Shown here: positions 36,355 through 47,385 of the stretch, piece after piece | Layout: every line of letters begins with the position of its first letter | Position numbering within the stretch: position 1 is the first letter of the stretch | Assembly: GCA_958510825.1 (NCBI GenBank) | Contig: OY294050.1 | Location: forward strand, 43,165,249-43,229,248 | From: Brachypterus glaber | Lineage: Eukaryota > Arthropoda > Insecta > Coleoptera > Kateretidae | Direction of reading: 5' to 3' | Length of the DNA: 64,000 nucleotides | Notes under the pieces: model-generated | What the model was told of the DNA's origin: nothing | The model's input: only the letters and a program-made list of their open reading frames with translations | Database searches by the model: none | Made by a program: the position numbers and the translations under genes

Positions 36355-37153
36355 AATGGAGATTTCTCCATTTAGATTAGATAGGGAGAAAAGTTCTACC
36401 CAAAAAGGATAGAAGTAATATCACCAACATAAAGAAAAAAAAATCTCCTAGGTTTTATGTTGGCTGTCCAAACGCCATTTTCTTTAGCCACTGTCATTGT
36501 GTGAGCTGCGTTTGATATTGTTTTGATTTCAGTTTTTTGTGTGTTTTACTAAATATTGTGTTTTTATTGACTATTATAGTACTTTTCCGAGTTTTGATAT
36601 TTAAATATTGTTTACCAAAGGTAAGTTCTTTCTTTATACCTTAGATTTAAAGCCAAGGCGAAATTCGTTTGGACTTTTGCAACCCTTGTAAAAACATGGC
36701 ATTTTGGTAGCTATAACAGAAATAACGCTCATCGTAAAATTAATTTCTTGAAATGTAGAAACTGGTAACGATATTAAAATATATAATAATAATAATAATA
36801 TATAGTTAATAATAAATTTGCTAAACATTAAATAAATTCATATTTACCTTTTCATGTTTGAGGTTATGTTTTGTAAATAAATAAACAGATTAAGCAACCA
36901 ACCTAAGAACAATTAAAAGGATTTATATTTCATTCTTTATTTTACTATTAAATCATCAGTTTTATTTCTTAGCAAAAAATATTAATTTCTTTAGCTTTAT
37001 TTACAAAAATCAACGGTAATTGTTGATAAAAATTGAAAAAAATGCAATATTTTTTTAATTTATTTAAGTTGGTAGTGGCGTGCCGTGCAAAAATGAGATA
37101 GAGATAGGATAGACGTCTTCTGTTTCATAATTCTAGTTGTACATAGCTCTATT
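36355..37153 (+). repeat. Interspersed repeat family A, copy 2
   Basis: This is colinear with 27-816, including both ends. It retains the minus-strand frame MPCFYKGCKSPNEFRLGF. It abuts the SINE, with only AAGCTT-like sequence between. Confidence 0.8.
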
Positions 37154-37940
37154 ATAAAAGTATAATTGGCTTGATGTAAAATATCTTCAAAAATATGAAA
37201 AGAAAAATATAAAATTATCAAAAAACCTCTTCCGATATCCGCATTTAAAATTATGCAAAAAATATCAGAGATTAGAACAGATTTTCTTAAAAAATACATC
37301 ATATTCATTTTGGTCTTAAGGGATCATTCTGGTTTATAATTTTCAAAAAATTATAATTTTCAAAAAATCGATCGTTTTCTTTTACATTTTTCGAAAGTAT
37401 ATGTACACTTTTTCATAATTTTTCATTACAAAAAACTTAAAACGCATTTTTCTTAAAAGTAGACTTTTTCATAATTTTTCATTAAATAAAAAACTTTAAT
37501 CGCGTTTTTCTCAAAACAACGTTTTTTCGGTCGGCGGCGGAGATTTCTCCGGAACCAATGGAACGACCCTTATGCAATTTTAACCACAAATTCTACACAT
37601 AAATAGCTTCAGCGTATTTTACAACTGTATTAAAATTTTAATTTTTACTATTTTTTTTTTCAATAAACAGTGAAAAAATACCTCATTTAGGTTTTTTGTT
37701 TTAATCTCCGCCATTTTATTATATTATCAATAAATATTAATATTCATAGAATACGTGCGAGCCACTGTCATACTGAATCTAAATATTTTTTATTTTTTCG
37801 TTTTAGTTGAGCCGTTATCAAGATATCAATGCCACCAGCGACATATCTACTTTTCGAGGAGTTACGTTTGTCTGTTATTTTTTTGCATAAAAATGTTTAA
37901 AATAAAAAAAAAGTTGTTTTATGTATTTCGAGAGTGTATT
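37154..37940. other. Intron sequence, nothing recognised
   Basis: AT-rich intron with repeated TTTTTCATTA and ACTTTTTC tracts but no gene or bounded element. Confidence 0.45.
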
Positions 37941-38296
37941 TACACGGTGCTTTTTTGGGGGTAAAGTCCATTTATATGATTTTCAGCGAAAATTAAAAAA
38001 ATCTACCGAGCGCTTCGTTTTTTATTAAAAAAAAATTCTAAACGAGCTGCGAAGAGTAAAACAAGCCGTGTACATATGTAGTGCTACGCATTTCATTACA
38101 TAGTATTCACAGTAAATGGGTATATTGCATATTTCCAATTATTAAAAAAAAAAAAATAAAAAAATAACAATTTTTTTAATTTGTTTTTCCTTTTTCGCAA
38201 AAAGAAAATAAAAAAATTGTTGAAAATTTTTTTTTTATTTTTTTTTTAATAATTTCGAAAAAAAAAACAAAAAATACCCCCAAAAAGCACCGTGTT
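37941..38296. mobile_element. 356-bp hairpin MITE with ACACGGTGC termini
   Basis: ACACGGTGCTTTTTTGGGGG at the left is mirrored by CCCCCAAAAAGCACCGTGTT at the right. The centre is a long imperfect A/T hairpin. It lies eight bases from the next element, so one may have targeted the other. Confidence 0.75.
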
Positions 38297-38304
38297 GAGC
38301 TTAA

Positions 38305-38728
38305 CACGGAAAGAAATTAGTGGGCTCTGCGCTATACATTATAAGATATTGGGTAACAGTGGCAAATTATAGTGATTTAAGCTATAGATTATAAGGGACA
38401 CAATAACTAATAATGTAAAAAATAAATTGGAAACGATTATATATATTACAGACACGATTATATTTATTACAGGCACTATTATAAATTTACAGAAATTTTA
38501 TTATATTATAAAAATTATTAGCACGGACAATAATTAAATCTATTTAAGCTATAAATGCCATACTATTTGTTATATTTTATTATTCACTAAACAATTAAAG
38601 TATTTCATATAAATTTTTACACTGACTGCCATAATTGTAAGAGAAAGCCTTGTATTTATATAATAAGCGATTATAATTTGCTTGGTATGTGTGTTATAGC
38701 GCTCCTAGCTATATATTTTTTTTCCGTG
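38305..38728 (+). mobile_element. CACGGAAA...TTTCCGTG element, copy 1 (424 bp)
   Basis: It is bounded by 8-bp inverted repeats CACGGAAA/TTTCCGTG. A copy of identical length and orientation lies at 61361-61784, with only a handful of substitutions, which implies recent activity. Flanking dinucleotides AA (here) and TT (the other copy) may be target duplications. It is non-coding. Confidence 0.85.
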
Positions 38729-38898
38729 AATGCTAACAAATTTTATGTCAATATCTATAATGATACATTCTTAAAAAATTAACAAAAATAGTCCTTTTTT
38801 TGGAGCATCTAAACCAGAATGATCCCTTAAAAAATCAAATGTGATTTTGATTTAAATCTTCAAAAACATACAGTGTAAGTTATTATAAATTATCTTAC

Positions 38899-39118
38899 TC
38901 TCGCTACAGTCGTCACCGCCAAAACCAGGATTGCACTGACAATGTCCCATTAGGCATTCTCCTTTGCCACTGCACCCATTAGGACAATTATGAGTCATAT
39001 CATCTGCAATAGCTGCTATGAAGTTCACTTCTTGTTTATCTCCGTCATCATTGTATAAAGATAAAAACCAATGGCCTTGTTCCATGTAATGAGTTACCTC
39101 CTTTTTAACCGCTGATTG
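38899..39118 (-). CDS. Ten-m: Teneurin exon 2 of those visible: membrane-proximal ectodomain and EGF repeat 1
   Basis: Residues 93-165 are encoded, phase 0 at the start. Acceptor TTTCTCTAG precedes 39118 and donor GAGA/GTAAGA follows 38899. It opens QSAVKKEVTHYMEQGHWFLS followed by LYNDDGD, a conserved beta-sandwich-like teneurin segment, then MTHNCPNGCSGKGECLMGHC...GFGGDDC, EGF repeat 1 (C137-C163) with six cysteines. Coding extends eleven codons before the first ATG (39085), because similarity and the splice acceptor lie there. Confidence 0.95.
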
Positions 39119-39194
39119 CTAGAGAAACATAAAAATAATATGATTTTAGTTATTTAGAATTATTAAGTTTAGGGGATTTTAGAATTAAAATTAA

Positions 39195-39976
39195 CCCCTT
39201 AACGCATTCGCCGTAGTTAATTCGTTGACAGTACTGCCCCCTTAAAGAGGAACGCGGCATGTACACCTGACACCTACGGTTTTCGTGCTTAGTATTATTT
39301 TACTACGTAGAGTAACGGTATGTACCTATCTTAAGGAAATCTGCTGTAAGTGCATCGAAGATGTTACTTTCCGCGTTCTTTCTATGTGAAATTTTGTTTT
39401 GAAAAGAGAAACAAGATAAAGCAAATATAAAAAAAGCAAATTTATGGGTATTTTAGTGGCAGTCAGACAAAATTAATAGATAGATAGATACATTTATTGT
39501 TTCTAAAGAAATATACATTTCTTATAAGAAGACAAAATTAACATTATTATAAAATATTGATCAATCAACAAATAAAAAAAAGAAATAAAAAAATATATTG
39601 TTTAATATTATACTACTATTATTTAATACTATTGTTACTACTATTGTTTAATAGTATAGGTACTACTATAGTATCTACTAGTAGATATATCTGTTTAAAA
39701 TAATTTAATAATAATATAATATAAAAACTGCTACCAAAAAAATAATACTTTCCATTATAGTCTTAGATATTATTTCGTTTGTTAAAAAATTAAAATCCAT
39801 GCCAAACTTTTACATAGAAAGAACGCGGCAGGTAACTTCTTCGGTGTACTTACCGCACATTTCCTTAGGATTGGTACTTACCGTTATTCTCCGTAGTAAA
39901 ATAATACTAAACTTATATTTTGCCGAATTCGTGAAAAATTAACCAATTTTCCGAAAAAAAGTGGCGCGTCAAGGGG
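39195..39976. mobile_element. 782-bp piggyBac-like non-autonomous element with TTAA duplication
   Basis: TTAA (39191-39194) precedes CCCCTTAACGC and the right end GCGCGTCAAGGGG meets TTAA (39977-39980). Inside, sub-terminal inverted repeats (AGTATTATTTTACTACG / CCGTAGTAAAATAATACT and AAGAACGCGG / CCGCGTTCTTT) make longer arms. The middle holds CTACTAT tracts. There is no transposase. Confidence 0.8.
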
Positions 39977-39980
39977 TTAA

Positions 39981-41369
39981 ATATTGAAATATATTTGAGA
40001 ATCAGAATATATTTAATTTACGACAAAATTTTTTTCCAATAGAGTATAGTGTGATAGAAACTTAAGTAATGTAGTCGTAATACTAACTGGCACCTGTGAG
40101 CTGAGGCAAGGGGAAGAGAAGAGGTAAAATTTTGCGTGTAAACTATAGACGATTTTGATTTTTTCACATTCCACCAAGGTGCTAATTGACATTGAGTAAA
40201 CCGTACTTAAAGCTATATCTCAGTAAAGTAAAAGTAAATACAAAAACTATTTTGAATCTCCTTACTCTTGGAATGGTGATAAAGCGCGAGAATCTTATCC
40301 TTTAAAACATGGTACAGTGATACCAACTTAATTCAGTATTCAAGATACAGTAAAATTTTATTAGTTGTTCTAAAGGTGTTGATTAAAATCTGCCCATTTT
40401 CTTCCATTTTGGAATAAAAGACACCCATTCCTAGGAACTTTAAGGTTGCCACAAGGTGATTTAGAGGTAACTAAAATATTATTGTGGAATAATGACATTA
40501 TACAGTTACTTTTCACCCGTGAAACGAGCAACATACACTTTTGGCAAGAATTAGGTAATCCGTTAATCGCGTTTAATTTTTAGCATCATTTTTAGTATAG
40601 TTATTTATTTATTTGCTATCTTAGATATGCCCTGGATTCGATTTTATATATTTTATAGTGATTGTATGGATGATGGGCAGTAAAATGACGAACATGTGAT
40701 TATATTGGAGTAAGAAGGGGATTTTATGTTTTTTAATCATTTATAATGCTGATAAATTTTGATTTGGAAGCAACTAACACGTGTAGAAGTTTTTATACGT
40801 ACAGAATTGTTTTATATACTAGCGCATGCGCAAATATAATTACAAATTAGAAAAAACAGCCTTGTCAACAGCTAACACAACCAACAGCAAACACGAAAAG
40901 GGAAGAAGGAAAAGAAAAAGAAAAGGTCTTACAGAAGACTGTAAATTTTCTATAATCAAAACAGGAGTGGGCATGGCGCCAAGCCAGACAAGAACCACTC
41001 TTGGTGAATTGAGTAACTAAGAGGGATCTGGGTAATTATTTCACTGAAGAAAGGCCAAAAAAAAAGGAAGAAGAAGAAGAAGAATGACATTATAATATTG
41101 CTATGGTATCTTTATTCCAAAAAACTTTTACCTCAAGAAGGAGCATGATGAAATCTACCGTATGCTTTTTTTGAAGCGTGAACCAACTACGGTGAGGGGC
41201 TGGTGGGGAGTGACTATTGTTTACACTTAGTAAAGTAGTAGTAAAGAGAGAGAAAGAATGTGTAAACTCACAGTCTAATGTCGTAAAATGACAGTGTTGC
41301 CGATTGGAAACATATACTTTGGATATTTTATTGTAAATTTTAAGAAACATTAGTTCTGTATGAGTTTTA
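39981..41369. other. Intron sequence, nothing recognised
   Basis: No bounded element or gene. A purine-rich A/G tract at 41055-41085 resembles a retroelement tail, but nothing upstream of it is recognisable. Confidence 0.45.
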
Positions 41370-41743
41370 TATCGATACCCCCAAGCAACAAAGCTGTAAC
41401 TCATATATTGTCATTTTTCACGACAGCTAAATTTCTAAAATATTTTTTTTGTTATTTAAGTGTGGGTAAATGATTGAAGTGGAAAAGGAAGTCATGTGAA
41501 AGCTTATAAAATTCTCTATTTAACTGTTTAAGTATTTATTGTTTATTTACTGTTTGTTTCTGATAATATTCAAGTTTAGAATTTCTTACTTTAGTGATTT
41601 TAAGTAAACTTTTGCTTAAAGTAGACTGTGGAGAAACCTGAGTAGTACCACCATGTGTGTCTTTTTTCAAGGCGTTTAACTATGAGTATAACTCAAAATG
41701 GGTCTAACTTGAGTTACATCCTTGTTGCTTGGGAGTGTCGATA
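41370..41743. mobile_element. 374-bp MITE, ~34-bp imperfect terminal inverted repeats
   Basis: TATCGATACCCCCAAGCAAC at the left pairs with GTTGCTTGGGAGTGTCGATA at the right, extending to AGCTGTAACTCA/TGAGTTACATCC. A related single terminus (TGAGTTACGTCCTTGTTTGA) lies at about 57278. Confidence 0.7.
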
Positions 41744-42616
41744 TGAACTATAGTTACTACTATAGTAGTTTAATTTTAATAGATTTAAATATACTATATT
41801 ATTAAACATAATTATAGTAAACACAATAAAGTTTTTTACATTTTTAATTTAAGTATAATGATTTGAATTCATGATAAGGTGGAAACTACGCAACATCGCT
41901 ACTAGGTAGCCTGAAAGTCGACTAGCGACATCTACATTTTACACCACAAAGCTGATCGCGTTTCTGTTAGTAAATAAACAAACAAAAAGATGCCACATTC
42001 ATAAAGATTGGTCTGAAATTACTTCTTTAGGTAAAAGTTCTTTGCTTTATTCTCTCGAGTATTAAGATGATAACATTAATTTAAAAAAGTGTATTTTGTT
42101 CCGAAATGGAATACAATAGGCAGTTTTGAATATATTACTTATTTCTAAAGTAAAAGTGAAGTAAAAAATAAGCTAATAAAAGCTGTTTCTGGAATAATAA
42201 AGTAAGTTGGTATCGCTATTCTATTTTTTTAAAGAAAACTATGCCTTTTCTTTATCAACAATTTAAGAGTAACTAAAGGAATTCAAAATAAAAAAATATT
42301 TATATTTTTAAAATTGTTCTTAACAAATAAAATTTTATAAATTGATGAATTTTTTTAAAAGTTTGTAAATAAAAAAAATATGATTTAAACAATATATTTT
42401 TGGTTTGACACGACTTTTTGCTAAATCAATACTATTTTTAATTCTATAAACGTATTTAAAACAAATAGACTCATGGTTATTAAAAAAATGTTTGTTTTTA
42501 ATATTTTAATTTTTGGGTCGATGCTTTTTAATTAAATAGGAAATCACTTTTGAATAAATTAGTAAATATTATTTAAAAAATATTTTGTATTTACTTCATG
42601 AGATCTCTCCCTAAAA

Positions 42617-43270
42617 TTACGAAATCAATAAATCAAATAGAGTGAATGTTAATTTAACAAGAAAACAAAAAAGGCAAAGGACAGTCCTTTTATTGGAAAG
42701 TGAAAATATTTTAAAAAGGTAACATAAATCTGACTTTTTTCTCCTACTTTCCAATAAATCTACATCTAAAAATGAATAAATGTGGGAGTAGTTATGATCA
42801 GGAATAGGAGTGTTTAATTTAAAAGCACAAAACCTAAGCATTTTTCTTTGGATACTTTCCAAGCCATCAATAAGATTATTATATTGAGGAGACCAAATAA
42901 TTGAGGCATATTCTAGATTGGATCTAACTAAGGAATTGAAAACTCTAACTGAAGATCTAACAGAAAACTCACCACAGTTTCTTAAAACAAAACCCAACAT
43001 CTCAGATGCTTTAGATGTTATATTATTATTGTGCATTATAAAGTTAAGCTCACGATCAAAAGTAACACCAAGATCTTTAATAGAATTAACGGACTCTAAG
43101 ATAGAATCATTAATGAAGTATGAAAATTCAAATTTGCGAATGCCCCTATAAAAAGACATATGTTTACACTTGTTAACATTTAGTGATAATTTATTATTGA
43201 CACACCATTCAACCAACCGATTTAAATCGCTTTGAAGAAGATAAGCATCAGCGCTACAATTTATAAATTC
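42617..43270 (-). pseudogene. LINE ORF2 C-terminal fragment, unit 1
   Basis: The frame reads SADAYLLQSDLNRLVEWCVN, KLSLNVNKCKHMSF, NSIKDLGVTFDREL and LESIQRKMLRFCAFKLN. This is the post-catalytic part of a Jockey-type reverse transcriptase ORF; the FADD catalytic box lies in the missing 5' part. It ends at the stop near 42617. It is dead by truncation. Confidence 0.85.
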
Positions 43271-43912
43271 CTTAATTCAGTTTGGTGAAGTTAGTGATAA
43301 TTATGCCTGAATCGACCTTAAGATGATAACATTAATTTAAAAAAGTGTATTTTTTTCCGAAATGGAATTCAATAGGCAGTTTTGAATATATAACTTATTT
43401 CTAAAGTAAAAGTGAAGTAAAAAATATGCCAATAAAAGCTGTTTCTGGAATAATAAAGTAAGTTGGTATCGCTACACTATTTTTTTTTTTTAAAAATACT
43501 ATGCCTTTTCTTTATCAACAATTTAAGAGTAACTAAAGGAATTCAAAATAAAAAAATATTTATATTTTTAAAATTGCTCTTAACAAATAAAATTTTATAA
43601 ATTGATGAATTTTTTTAAAAGTTTGTACATAAAAAAATATGATTTAAACAATATATTTTTGCTTTGACACGACTTTTTGCTAAATCAATACTATTTTTAA
43701 TTCTATAAACGTATTTAAAACAAATAGACTCATGGTTATTAAAAAAATGTTTGTTTTTAATATTTTAATTTTTGGGTCGATGCTTTTTAATTAAATAGGA
43801 AATCACTTTTGAATAAATTAGTAAATATTATTTAAAAAATATTTTGTATTTACTTCATGAGATCTCTCCCTAAAATTACGAAATCAATAAATCAAATAGA
43901 GTGAATGTTAAT

Positions 43913-44532
43913 TTAACAAGAAAACAAAAAAAGGCAAAGGACAGTCCTTTTATTGGAAAGTGAAAATATTTTAAAAAGGTAACATAAATCTGACTTTTTT
44001 CTCCTACTTTCCAATAAATCTACATCTAAAAATGAATAAATGTGGGAGTAGTTATGATCAGGAATGGGAGTGTTTAATTTAAAAGCACAAAACCTAAGCA
44101 TTTTTCTTTGGATACTTTCCAAGCCATCAATAAGATTATTATATTGATGAGACCAAATAATTGAGGCATATTCTAGATTGGATCTAACTAAAGAAATGAA
44201 AACTCTAACTGAAGATCTAACAGAAAACTCACCACAGTTTCTTAAAACAAAACCCAACATCTCAGATGCTTTAGATGTTATATTATTATTGTGCATTATA
44301 AAGTTAAGCTCACGATCAAAAGTAACACCAAGATCTTTAATAGAATTAACGGACTCTAAGATAGAATCATTAATGAAGTATGAAAATTCAAATTTGCGAA
44401 TGCCCCTATAAAAAGACATATGTTTACACTTGTTAACATTTAGTGATAATTTATTATTGACACACCATTCAACCAACCGATTTAAATCGCTTTGAAGAAG
44501 ATAAGCATCAGCGCTACAATTTATAAATTCCT
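43913..44532 (-). pseudogene. LINE ORF2 C-terminal fragment, unit 2
   Basis: This is nearly identical in protein to the fragment at 42617-43270 apart from a few substitutions (for example S for N after RVF, H for P in IIWSHQY) and a one-base insertion in an A-run that alters the last residues. It lacks the catalytic domain. Confidence 0.85.
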
Positions 44533-44572
44533 TAATTCAGTTTGGTGAAGTTAGTGATAATTATGCTAGAAT

Positions 44573-44598
44573 GAATGAATGAATGAATGAATGAATGA
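44573..44598. repeat. (GAAT)n microsatellite at a LINE unit junction
   Basis: Six tandem GAAT units (ATTC on the LINE strand) sit exactly between the 3' end of unit 3 and the truncated 5' end of unit 2. Confidence 0.9.
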
Positions 44599-45308
44599 CC
44601 TTAAGATGATAACATTAATTTAAAAAAGTGTATTTTATTCCGAAATGGAATACAATAGGCAGTTTTGAATATATAACTTATTTCTAAAGTAAAAGTGAAG
44701 TAAAAAATAAGCCAATAAAAGCTGTTTCTGGAATAATAAAGTAAGTTGGTATCGCTACACTATTTTTTTTTTTAAGAATACTATGCCTTTTCTTTATCAA
44801 CAATTTAAGAGTAACTAAAGGAATTCAAAATAAAAAAATATTTATATTTTTAAAATTGCTCTTAACAAATAAAATTTTATAAATTGATGAATTTTTTTAA
44901 AAGTTTGTACATAAAAAAAATATGATTTAAACAATATATTTTTGCTTTGACACGACTTTTTGCTAAACAATACTATTTTTAATTCTATAAACGTATTTAA
45001 AACAAATAGACTCATGGTTATTAAAAAAATGTTTGTTTTTAATATTTTAATTTTTGGGTCGATGCTTTTTAATTAAATAGGAAATCACTTTTGAATAAAT
45101 TAGTAAATATTATTTAAAAAATATTTTGTATTTACTTCATGAGATCTCTCCCTAAAATTACGAAATCAATAAATCAAATAGAGTGAATGTTAATTTAACA
45201 AGAAAACAAAAAAGGCAAAGGACAGTCCTTTTATTGGAAAGTGAAAAATTTATAATTGGCAAATTATATTTGTGTATTTTTAAATGAACTGTAAGATTTA
45301 TATATACA

Positions 45309-45763
45309 TTTATCCAACACCTTCACAGAAACACTTGTTTTGAGCACTATTTTAAATGTCAAAAGTGAGTTTTTTCCACTAGTGACTAAAAAATTTTTCA
45401 CCCACTCTTTTACGTACAGCTTTTGATCTCACCCAAAATTAGTTACATACCCTATTAATTAAGTATTATAACTATTCTATAAATAGAAGCACGTTAACTA
45501 AACCATAAAAATTAAAGAAAACCCCAAAAATTATTTTTTAGTTTTTGAATAAAATACTGTTTTTATTAAAAATTCTGTCATCACCGCGTCCATTTTGACG
45601 TTTGTTAGAAATTTAAAACTAACAATTGTTTATTTTTAATAGGCATACTTAGGCCATGGCTACCTATTATTTTAGTATTAAGAAAACTTAATCTTAATAT
45701 TTTTGACAATAATTTTTCGCAAAATTATAGATTTTTATTTAAAAATAAAAGGTGTTGGGTAAA
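45309..45763 (-). mobile_element. TTTATCCAACACCTT element, copy 2 (455 bp)
   Basis: The termini TTTATCCAACACCTT and AAGGTGTTGGGTAAA match the element at 34296-34715, in reverse orientation throughout. Small indels separate the copies. Confidence 0.75.
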
Positions 45764-46248
45764 ATTAAATTCTGATAACTATTTTTAAATTAAAATGATT
45801 TTACAAAACAAAGTTACCCTGAATGTATCGACTAACATGAATCTTTTATATAAATACATAAAAGTCCTTAAAATAAGATGTTCCTGAGAAAATACATTTT
45901 CAACCCTATATTGCACATATTTTATTTTTTGTTAAATTAATTTATATTATTAAAATGTATTAAATAAAATTAAGTTTGGTCCAGATTGACCTATTTTTTA
46001 AATGCTTTTTTAGCCGTTTTCACATTTATGGTGGAAATATTTGTCAAATGTTTTAGGGGCAACTTTGGCGGATTTTCGGCACCTGATAGAATCTTTTCAT
46101 CGTTTTGAAATTTGGCACATAATTTTGTACACTTAAAAGGAAAAAATTAAAATTTCAAGGCTTTTCAACTTTCCACTGATATAAAAAGTACAGTCCGTTT
46201 TCAACAATTTTTTACGATTTTTGCGTAATTTCACGATTTTAGGGGTCC

Positions 46249-46723
46249 AATGGCGATTTCTCCCGTTAAATTAGTTCTACCCAAAAAGGATAGAAGACAT
46301 ACATACACTCCCACTTCCACCCAACCAAACAAATTCTGTATTTGTTCTTTGTTGAACAAATACAATATTTACTTGGCCGGGCGAAAAGTGTAACTATATT
46401 ATTTTTATTAAAGAAATTACTGGCGCCATCTAAATTTTAGTAGAATTATCTTATTCTACAGATTCACATTAGCTATGTTCGTTCGTGCCGCTCAGTGCTA
46501 CACTTTCCGGCCAACCAAATAAATACTGTATTTGTTGTATGAAAAACAAATACAGTATTTATTTGGTTGGCTGGAAAGTGTAGCACAACCAAATAAATAC
46601 TGTATTTGTTGTATGAAAAACAAATACAGTATTTATTTGGTTGGCTGGAAAGTGTAGCACAAATGAGATAGAGATAGGGTAGACGTCTTTTGTTTCATAA
46701 TTCTAGTTGTAGAGAGCTCCATT
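46249..46723 (+). mobile_element. Repeat family A short variant with hairpins (475 bp)
   Basis: The ends AATGGCGATTTCTCC and GAGAGCTCCATT are those of family A, but the middle is unrelated. It holds an 86-bp hairpin built from CTACACTTTCCGGCCAACCA and its complement, with AAATACTGTATTTG arms, and a tandem duplication of about 74 bp of it (46512-46586 and 46587-46660). An opposite-strand relative is at 53519-53944. Confidence 0.75.
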
Positions 46724-47032
46724 GGGACCCTTAGAAAAGTTTGATAACCCTCATATTTTTAGGATTTTCTAGTTACACCCAAATGAAAATTTTAAGATAA
46801 GCTCCACCCTAATATTTTACCTTGTTCCCATTTGGGAACACTGGTCATTAAGACACCTGAATTCTTTAATAATCATATTCTAATAATAATCAAAATACAA
46901 ACTTTATGGGCATATTTTCAGGATTTTGTAGTTACACCAGAATGAAAATTTTAAAATAAGGTCCACGCTAGTGCAATATAGAGTTAAATTTATGTTTGTG
47001 AAGACTATGTTTGTGTACATTACTATACTTAC

Positions 47033-47310
47033 ATGTGAGGCTCTTGTAGTTCTAGCCTTGAAACCGCTTAAAACCTCCAGGATATGGTATTGTGTGTGGG
47101 TTGGCAACGCGTTTCGCCGAGCATAAACACCTATACTAGCGCCGCGAGGTATGCTGTAGTCAAATTTCACGTATGCCGCTTCGGACTGGTAAAATTGCAT
47201 GTTCCAATAACTGTACGGCTGAATTTCCTTCGATAATCGCTGGCCTAATTGTATTTGCGAGAAGGTGGTACCATCTGGAGGAAATGATTGTGCTGGGAAT
47301 GTGTGGCCAT
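47033..47310 (-). CDS. Ten-m: Teneurin exon 1 of those visible: juxtamembrane ectodomain
   Basis: Residues 1-92 are encoded. Acceptor CTATCTATCTAG (AG at 47312-47311) precedes two bases of a split codon, and donor CAT/GTAAGT follows 47033 in phase 0. The protein reads GHTFPAQSFPPDGTTFSQIQ, QPYSYWNMQFYQSEAAYVKF, then SIPRGASIGVYARRNALPTH and ILEVLSGFKARTTRASH, the conserved stretch between the membrane helix and EGF1. Two shorter overlapping frames cover it, but only this one joins exon 2. The upstream exon must end in one base completing a codon xAT. No such exon was recognised up to 64000. Confidence 0.93.
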
Positions 47311-47385
47311 CTAGATAGATAGATAATAAGCTTCATTTCCAAAAAGAACATATACATGTGTATTGGAATAGTATATTATGCACCT

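Larger units (their letters stand above)
42065..45246 (-). mobile_element. Head-to-tail array of 2.5 truncated LINE units (1256 and 1283 bp)
   Basis: Units start at 42065, 43321 and 44604 with AGATGATAACATTAATTT. Units 1 and 2 are full length and nearly identical; unit 3 stops at 45246. Reading on the minus strand, each unit is a 5'-truncated LINE ending in a 3' UTR. The unit 3/unit 2 junction holds an (ATTC)n tail. Confidence 0.9.
11330..47310 (-). other. Ten-m: Teneurin gene (Ten-m-like), 3' ten exons; N-terminal exons outside or not found
   Basis: This span covers the visible gene. Teneurins are type II transmembrane adhesion proteins that work in synaptic partner matching and axon guidance; their large ectodomain binds other teneurins and latrophilin-type partners. 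Ten exons were joined by hand. Every intron is GT-AG and all split codons restore residues expected in teneurins (S166, V231, E301, D413, S482, G750, N833). The joined frame is 2343 codons plus stop; fly Ten-m is about 2700 residues, so about 350-400 N-terminal residues (cytoplasmic part and membrane helix) are missing. Ten-m is preferred over Ten-a because the EGF, linker and C-terminal text recall fly Ten-m, but no alignment was run. Introns range from 195 bp to nearly 8 kb and hold most of the transposons. Confidence 0.93.

Noticed and set aside
40826..41085. Lysine/arginine-rich frame and purine tract
   Set aside because: Composition is low-complexity A/G; it looks like a retroelement tail without an identifiable body.
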